From NCBI RefSeq assembly GCF_018320785.1, contig NW_024571684.1, positions 30,877 through 94,876 on the forward strand: a stretch of 64,000 bases of DNA, written 5' to 3'. Shown piece by piece: positions 59,201 to 64,000 of the stretch. Numbering within the stretch: position 1 is the first letter of the stretch; the number at the start of each line of letters is the position of its first letter. The notes below the pieces were generated by a model. It saw nothing but the letters and a program-made list of their open reading frames with translations, was not told the DNA's origin and ran no database searches. This DNA comes from Cheilinus undulatus (Eukaryota > Chordata > Actinopteri > Labriformes > Labridae). The translations under genes were made by a program, and so were the position numbers.

Positions 59201-60957
59201 TTTCACTTTGATATTAAAGAGGTTTATGCATTTTTTGTGAGAAAACCAAACTATATTGACCATGATTGATTTATAAAGTCAATAAAACATCCAAGGGGGT
59301 GAATGCTTTTAGCTCGGCACTCTAGTTTACAGTTAGAGACGACAAGGCAGGGACTAGCTGCTACTAGAGGCTTAGACTGCAGAGGAAACCATGCATCGTG
59401 CTATTTGTATTCATTAAAGTCTTGTGGCATGTTCCCATCATTTTGCTGGATGCTTCCTCTTCTTGCATCAATAGTTTCTGCGAGCTGCCTGCTGTTGCAG
59501 ACCACCTAGACTCCAGTTTCTACCACACTAATGTTAAGATGGTTTTGCTTTCTTTGCACATATGTTTCTGATTATTTTTAGCATTGCTGTTCAGGTTGGT
59601 ATTCTGTTATTTTTGTTTCCTGCCGGTGTGTCAGTTTGTTTGCCTGCTTGTTTTTCCTCTTTCTCTCTCTCTTTCTCAGCATGGGTAGTCAGACAGCTGA
59701 TGTCAACCAGGGAGTCTGGTTCTGATCGATGTTTTTCTCTGAAAGCAAGGTTTCCTTGCACGCACCATGCACTGGTGGATAATGTAAACAACACTGGAAA
59801 AAATCTCAGAGATGCCTAGATGGATTCTGTGTGCATGGGGTCATAGAGCAACTTTAGATGCAATTTTGTGCTAAATATGTGAAAAAAGGATTGATAAGAG
59901 CCCCCCAAAACTATAAAACACATCCCTTAATTGACTAAAACAGTAAAAGTTTTGGGATTCCTGCCCCCGATCTGACAGATTTAAGCCCAATTTCTTGGTT
60001 TAGATTGAGGTAATCAGTCAAGCATTAAAGGCATTTGATTTCATGCTTATTATTGGATTAATTCATATATTTAAAAGGGGGAAAATTGAGGCATTGGTTT
60101 TATCGTCTGCGGTGTAAGTTCTAGGAGTCACGAGGCAGTCATGTGAATCAGCCCAGGGAGACATTTCTGCACAGGTTTGTAGACAGGCCTGATATTGAGC
60201 CCTCATGCTGGGACTGCTGAGGGATGCTTGTTCCAGTCTGACACTGACGGATGGATTCACATGAGGGTGTGCCTCGGCAGCTCCAACAAAGCAAATCCAG
60301 TGGCTCTTCTTTTTTCTGCTGTTAAATACTGTGTCACATGACCCCGATGACTAAAGACTTACCCTGAGGGGAGAATGGCAGAGGTGGAAACACTAATGTG
60401 CTCTTATTTTGTCGGAGCTCATCTCACAGCACCCTCTAGTGATAAAGCAGGGCGGTGATCCAAAGATTTGAGGGAGGAAAAGGATAAACAGGGAGATAAA
60501 CAGAGAGAAGTGTGTATGTGAGAGAGGAAGAAGAGACGCCCTGCTGCTAACAGTATCGATCATACCAAAGTAACTAGATCTTAAGACTCCTGCAGAGCTT
60601 CTGAGGGTTATTCGAGCTGATTTCAGAGTGCATGGCAGAAGTGTGTGCATGTAAAAGTGTGTTTACATGGGTGTAAGGGCTGCAGCTTTTGACGTTGCAT
60701 TAGACTCAGCAGCAGGAAAGCTGAGAGTTGGAAGGGAGATAACTAACTGACACCATGATGTAATAATGCACCTACATCTTGTGTGTAGTGGTGTTATGTA
60801 ACACTCTGCTATGTTTTTCTTCTCTGTAATGATATTCTTAACGGGACTCTTTGACTATGCAGAGGCTGGGTTTTTTAAGTATCTCTTTTCCATCTGCAGC
60901 CATGGAAAGCCCCTGCTAAGCAGCCTTGCTCTGCAGTCTGGACGAAGGATGCGATTC

Positions 60958-60995
<38 letters not shown>

Positions 60996-63058
60996 AGCAC
61001 AGGCACGCTTGGTGTGACATAATGTGTTATTGACTACAGACGCTCTGGCTCCTGGGTCAACCCCATCTGCTCCCAGCCCGCCCTGCTAGCCTCTGTCACT
61101 GAGGCAGAGGAGGGTGCAGGGAAGGTCTAACCTAGGAGACTTCTGTCAGGACAGGCTGCAAAATATTACAGTAATGCTACAGCGATAAAAGCATGGAGGC
61201 GCTGCTTCTGGTTTAAGGGAGTCTGAAGAGATGTCAGGAGTTTGCAGAAAAAAAAACGCATGGTATTAAAGACTCTTATGTTGCTATAAATGAGTATTTT
61301 CTTTAATTTAACATCATTAAATAACAATAAATATCATTGGTCCATCTATTTTTAGGTAGGGTTTCATTATGGCATGCATTTAGACCTAATAATGACAAAA
61401 GAATGCATCCTATACGGTGGCTCTGAAGGCCACCACGATTAATATTTCAAAAGTGAAATATTTGTACATTTTTTGTGTCTTTTGTGATATATTTTTGTGA
61501 AATATTTTTGTATTGTGAAAAATTTTGATTTGTGAAATATTTTTGTGTTTTGCGATTTTTTTGTGAAATGTTTTTGTTTTGTGAAATATGTTTTGTGTAA
61601 TATTTTTGTGTTTTGTGAAATATTTTTGTTTTGTAAAATATTCATGTGTTTTGATGAAATATTTTTTGTGAAATATTTTTGTTTTATAAAAAATTGTGTG
61701 AAATATTTTTGGTTTTGGTAAAAAAAAATTTGTGAAGCATTTTTGTGTTTTGTGAATTTTTTTGTGTTTTTCTGAATTTTTTTTGTGAAATATTTTTGTG
61801 TTTTGTGAATTTTTTGTGAAAAAAAATGATTTGTGAAATTTTTTGTGTTTTGTGAATTTTTTTGTTGTGAAATATTTTTGTTTTAGGTAAAAAAAAATTG
61901 TGAAGAATTTTTGTGTTTTGTGAATTTTTTGTGTGTTTTTCTGAATTTTTTCGGTGAAATATTTTTGTGTTTTGTGAAATATTTTTTGTGAAATATTTTT
62001 TGTGAAAAATTTTTGTTTTGTGAAATATTTTTGTGTTTTGTGAAATATTTTTGTGTTTTGTGAAATATTTTTTGTGAAATATTTTTTTGTGAAATATTTT
62101 TGTTTTGTGAAATATTTTTTGTGAAATATTTTTGTTTTGTGAAATATTTTTGTGTTTTGTGAAATATTTTTGCTTTGTGAAATATTTTTGTGTTTTGTGA
62201 AATATTTTTTGTGAAATATTTTTGTGTTTTGTGAAATATTTTTGCTATGTGAAATATTTTTGTGTTTTGTGAAATATTTTTTGTGAAATATTTTTGTTTT
62301 GTGAAATATTTTTGTTTTGTGAAATATTTTTGTGTTTTGTGAAATATTTTTGCTTTGTGAAATATTTTTGTGTTTTGTGAAATATTTTTTGTGAAATATT
62401 TTTGTTTTGTGAAATATTTTTGTGTTTTGTGAAACGTTTTTGTGTTTTGGGACATGTATTTGTGTTTTTAATGAAGTTTGTTTTGCACACAAATATTAAT
62501 CCTGTTGTCCCGCAGGGCCACCGTATCCTAAATCAATGACACTACTAATTGGTGAAAAAATAAGGGGGAACACATCAAAAATTGCTTTAGAGAAGTCAGT
62601 GGATTACATGTTTTCAGAATAAATAAATTTGAGCTTTAAGAAGCACATTATGTTCATCGCCAGAAAAAAATAATGCAAAGAAAACATTGGAGGAAAAGCA
62701 GAAATTGTCTGAGGCTACTTCATTTTCATCTCATTGCGTAGGCTCCAAAAGCCACTTCATAAAGCCAAGAGCTTTTATTTTGAAGGTTACAGGCCTCGTG
62801 TTATTGTAACCTGGCTCGCGCGCTGGTGCTGGGTTCACCGGGTTATCGCAGTTGATTATGATGGAGGAAAAACAGCATCGACAGAGAGAGGGAGGGTGCG
62901 GGGTGTGGACCCAAATTAAAATGACATCATCCTCCATTCTTTCCCCCAGACCCCCCCACCACCACCTCTCCCCCCTCCCCATGCACGTCCGTGAGCTAGA
63001 AAACCGTGACCAAGCGCCACAAGCCCACCTCCCGCTGAGCCTCGACACACCTACGGTA

Positions 63059-63089
<31 letters not shown>

Positions 63090-63278
63090 GAGCCCGAGGC
63101 CCTGCAGAGGCTCACTTACAAAGCTGTCGGTGCCGCCGGGACACAGTACGTAGAAGGAGACGCCGGGCTCCGCGTAGAAGTCCAGCCGCCTCTCGTCGTC
63201 CTCCTCGGCGAAGATGAGGTCGAACGGGTTACCGGAACACCACTTCTCCGCCGCCTCCACCAGATGCTTGAACTCCAT
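45240..63278 (-). CDS. mturn: Maturin, complete CDS in three exons
   Basis: Complement of 45240-45347, 51429-51551 and 63120-63278 gives 390 nt, 129 aa plus TGA, against about 131 aa in human. Recognisable blocks are [13 protein letters not shown] and [15 protein letters not shown] (exon 1), [20 protein letters not shown] and [16 protein letters not shown] (exon 2), and [15 protein letters not shown] to the terminal QMGVSQQ (exon 3). Maturin is a small, acidic-tailed cytoplasmic protein known for promoting neural progenitor differentiation in Xenopus; no enzymatic domain is known. Both introns are phase 0. Intron 1 is 11.6 kb and intron 2 is 6.1 kb. Maturin orthologues neighbour ZNRF2 in human, which supports orthology. 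Confidence 0.97.
45680..46901. mobile_element. 5'-truncated hAT-type MITE with TTTTGACTTTTATCTCA satellite
   Basis: The body aligns with 23405-24589 from 'cagttatacccaacccagca' to the right end 'ctgaggctgacacccctg'; the first terminal repeat is missing. The interior units 'catttcaactcctaactttg' plus 'acttttatctca' recur at roughly 180-200 bp spacing (near 45890, 46050, 46255 and 46460), showing secondary tandem amplification. Confidence 0.75.
47632..48181. mobile_element. MITE with TTTAGTC repeats
   Basis: The left 'acagtgttaattttgtcagc' and right 'agttgatgaaattaaaactg' plus t form inverted repeats of about 21 bp with few mismatches. The interior repeats ttttagtctagttttagtc words. Confidence 0.75.
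48277..51428. other. mturn intron 2, unassigned, with a diverged direct repeat
   Basis: The blocks at about 49360-49470 and 49550-49650 are diverged copies of one another ('agcagcagatttatcaaaac' against 'agcagcattttgatcagaac', then acatttcttta, aaagagccaca/aaagaatcaca). No gene is seen. A few TTAGGG-like words near 48920 are too few to be a telomeric relic. Confidence 0.4.
51429..51551 (-). CDS. mturn: mturn exon 2
   Basis: The exon is 123 nt, with acceptor TTGTCTGCAG before CACGTGTGG and donor TTCAGGCCT|GTAAGG. It encodes residues 54-94 ([20 protein letters not shown] to VFTSFRP). Confidence 0.97.
51552..52499. other. mturn intron 1, left part
   Basis: AT-rich intronic DNA without a recognised feature. 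Confidence 0.4.
52500..53192 (+). mobile_element. Diverged GATG-tailed LINE 3' end
   Basis: Text from about 52920 (aggtggttcaggcatctgat ... ctggagggattatatatccc) parallels the copy at 31930, and it ends in gaagatggatggatgg. Upstream text 'gggcccacagggtggcggct' and 'caccacgataaggtggcgac' probably belongs to the same insertion. The coding frame is broken. Confidence 0.6.
53236..53268. repeat. (AAT)n microsatellite
   Basis: About nine ATA/AAT triplets, followed by 'aactttatttatatagctct', a common teleost retroelement-associated context. Confidence 0.8.
53705..55959. other. mturn intron 1 with one agggatgcatcgata element end
   Basis: 53705-53800 reads 'agggatgcatcgatattgga' and then repeated ccgatat words. 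This is like the left end of the 4985-5871 family, but no matching right end was found. The remainder up to 55959 is unassigned. Confidence 0.4.
55960..56690 (+). mobile_element. Degenerate LINE reverse-transcriptase fragments
   Basis: 55985-56160 translates as [18 protein letters not shown]..., like the region after the RT palm in L2/CR1-type ORF2. 56440-56540 gives [20 protein letters not shown], containing a YxDD box (YTDD). The order is inverted relative to an intact ORF2, so at least two fragments are present. Stops and frameshifts are frequent. Confidence 0.6.
56982..58513 (+). mobile_element. Tc1/mariner transposon, full-length but inactivated
   Basis: The left 'cacactgcaatattatgcaa' and the reverse complement of the right end (cacagcattccaaattatta, then tgcaag) are related termini, flanked by TA on both sides. 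The plus-strand transposase (about 57174-58195) is broken by frameshifts and stops. Intact patches include [28 protein letters not shown] (helix-turn-helix region), [12 protein letters not shown] (first D), [12 protein letters not shown] (second D) and LNPTENLWS (E), consistent with DD34E. The host TA duplication supports Tc1/mariner. It lies in mturn intron 1, opposite in strand. Confidence 0.88.
58580..59324 (+). mobile_element. Second Tc1-like transposon, N-terminally truncated
   Basis: Plus-strand fragments in shifting frames: [12 protein letters not shown] (first D), [17 protein letters not shown] (second D) and [15 protein letters not shown] (E). The 3' non-coding segment ends 'gaatgcttttagctcggcac' plus tcta, like a Tc1 right terminus at TA. 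The DNA-binding domain and left end are missing. It is a different Tc1 lineage from the neighbour at 56982. Confidence 0.82.
59325..61407. other. mturn intron 1, unassigned, with a (CA)n tract
   Basis: A (CA)n microsatellite occupies 60961-60993. Otherwise there is intronic DNA with no supported exon. Open frames at 59303-59819 and 60811-61017 have no recognisable homology. Confidence 0.4.
61413..62525. mobile_element. MITE filled with AAATATTTTTGTG-type tandem repeats
   Basis: The left 'tacggtggctctgaagg' mirrors the right end, whose reverse complement is 'tacggtggccctgcggg'. A 5-bp duplication tccta flanks it (61408-61412 and 62526-62530). The whole interior (61450-62470) alternates gtgaaatatttttgttt, gtgaaatattttt and gtgttttgtgaa words of 10-17 bp. 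The resulting 360-codon minus-strand frame (KNISQ/KYFTK repeats) is spurious. Confidence 0.82.
62531..63119. other. mturn intron 1 next to exon 1
   Basis: Becomes C- and CpG-rich toward the exon. A (CA)n tract lies at 63063-63089, within 60 bp of the exon 1 donor. No additional exon is recognised. Confidence 0.45.
63120..63278 (-). CDS. mturn: mturn exon 1
   Basis: 159 nt encode residues 1-53, from [20 protein letters not shown] to [10 protein letters not shown]. The ATG is at 63278-63276 and the donor is AGCTTT|GTAAGT. The exon is GC-rich. Overlapping open frames on both strands here are shadows. Confidence 0.97.
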
Positions 63279-63620
63279 CCTGTGTGATCCGGTCTGCGGT
63301 GTCCCTGGCTCCGGAGCTTGATCTGGATCTCTGTAGCCGTCACGGCGATGATGCTCAAGACGCAAAAAACAGCTGATCGGACAGCAGCATCAGCAGCCTC
63401 CACTACCGCATCTCCTCTACAGCACCGCGTGCATGGCCCGGGAACACAGAAAACACTGCTGCATAGACTGGACCGGCTCTGGTGCTCAAAGCCCCATTCC
63501 TCTCTTCCTCCCCACGTTATGAAATCAAGCCGTCGGTCGCATACATGCATACGCACGAGGACGCTGGAAAAACGCGATGACGAACAGTGGAGCCGGGCAG
63601 CCTGCGTCCATAGTGTATGT
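63279..63620 (-). promoter_or_regulatory. mturn: mturn CpG-rich 5' UTR/promoter region
   Basis: CpG density is visibly higher here than in the rest of the window (for example gtcacggcgatgatg, gtcggtcgcatac, gcacgaggacgctgg). This is consistent with a CpG-island promoter reading leftward into exon 1. The start site was not placed. Confidence 0.5.
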
Positions 63621-63742
63621 GAGGCTCTGTATGGGCCCACACCCAAGGATACAGGACTTTATTACCGTGCTACCATGTTCAAAGAATGTTCTGGAGTATC
63701 ACTGAAACTATGCCATACTGTACGGATGAGTGTACAAAACCA

Positions 63743-64000
63743 CAAACACAGGTACTAATATAGGTACAAATACCTGGGACAATAAAGCCTGTACAAAACC
63801 ACAAATACAGGTACTAATATAGGTACAAATACACAAACACAGGTACTAATATAGGTACAAATACACAAACACAGGTACTAATATAGGTACAAAACCACAA
63901 ACACAGGTACTAATATAGGTACAAATACCTGGGACAATAAAGCCTGTACAAAACCACAAACACAGGTACTAATATAGGTACAAAACCACAAACACAGGTA
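63743..64000. repeat. Short-period tandem array continuing past the window edge
   Basis: About 32-bp units of cacaaacacaggtactaata and taggtacaaata, alternating with a longer variant that includes 'cctgggacaataaagcctgt'. The array is cut by the window end. Confidence 0.9.

Noticed and set aside
61410-62492. 360-codon minus-strand frame rich in KNISQ and KYFTK
   Set aside because: Translation of the AAATATTT-type repeat inside a MITE.
63051-63758. Several open frames of 100-176 codons overlapping mturn exon 1
   Set aside because: Only the frame beginning at 63278 encodes Maturin and ends at a GT donor; the others are CpG-island shadows.

Overview
The window is vertebrate nuclear DNA, almost certainly from a teleost fish and probably a percomorph (inference). 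The genes have GT-AG introns, CpG-rich first exons and AATAAA signals. The rest is packed with teleost-type repeats: hAT MITEs, Tc1/mariner copies, GATG-tailed LINEs, L1 and L2 remnants, and long tandem arrays. There are no bacterial operons, ribosome binding sites or CRISPR arrays.

Three protein-coding genes can be rebuilt exon by exon. All lie on the minus strand, head to tail. mturn (Maturin) has three exons at 63278-63120, 51551-51429 and 45347-45240 and encodes 129 aa. znrf2 (RING E3 ligase) has four exons at 38503-38179, 33880-33785, 28241-28136 and 23167-23110 and encodes 194 aa. txnl4a (U5 snRNP protein Dim1) has three exons at 16380-16228, 4132-4029 and 3829-3658 and encodes 142 aa. 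Every junction is GT-AG, reading phases match, and each gene has an AATAAA downstream. Coding sequence totals only about 1.4 kb of 64 kb. The genes do not form one pathway. mturn and znrf2 orthologues are also neighbours on human 7p14.3, whereas human TXNL4A is on chromosome 18.

Layout from left to right: hAT MITEs (1-2.5 kb); txnl4a (3.4-16.4 kb), whose intron 1 holds a 7.2-kb 47-bp satellite; the intergenic region (16.4-22.3 kb) with L1 debris, a 21-bp satellite and a MITE; znrf2 (22.3-38.5 kb) with a TTAGC-rich array, MITEs, a LINE end and a perfect hairpin; the intergenic region (38.5-43.9 kb) with a 42-bp purine-rich array and MITEs; mturn (43.9-63.3 kb) with nested MITEs, LINE fragments, two Tc1 elements and a MITE filled with AAATATTT-type repeats; then a short-period array running off the right edge.

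The most striking signal is the txnl4a intron-1 satellite. Its 47-bp monomer spans the exon 1/intron 1 junction, so the authentic 5' splice site has been amplified into about 150 tandem copies. Each copy is followed by an in-frame stop, and the host gene encodes a spliceosome protein. A second theme is a set of hAT MITEs with eye-checkable 8-bp target duplications of the form nnnTAnnn. Several families have interiors expanded into degenerate short tandem repeats. The long open frames over the satellites are artefacts of monomers whose length is a multiple of three.
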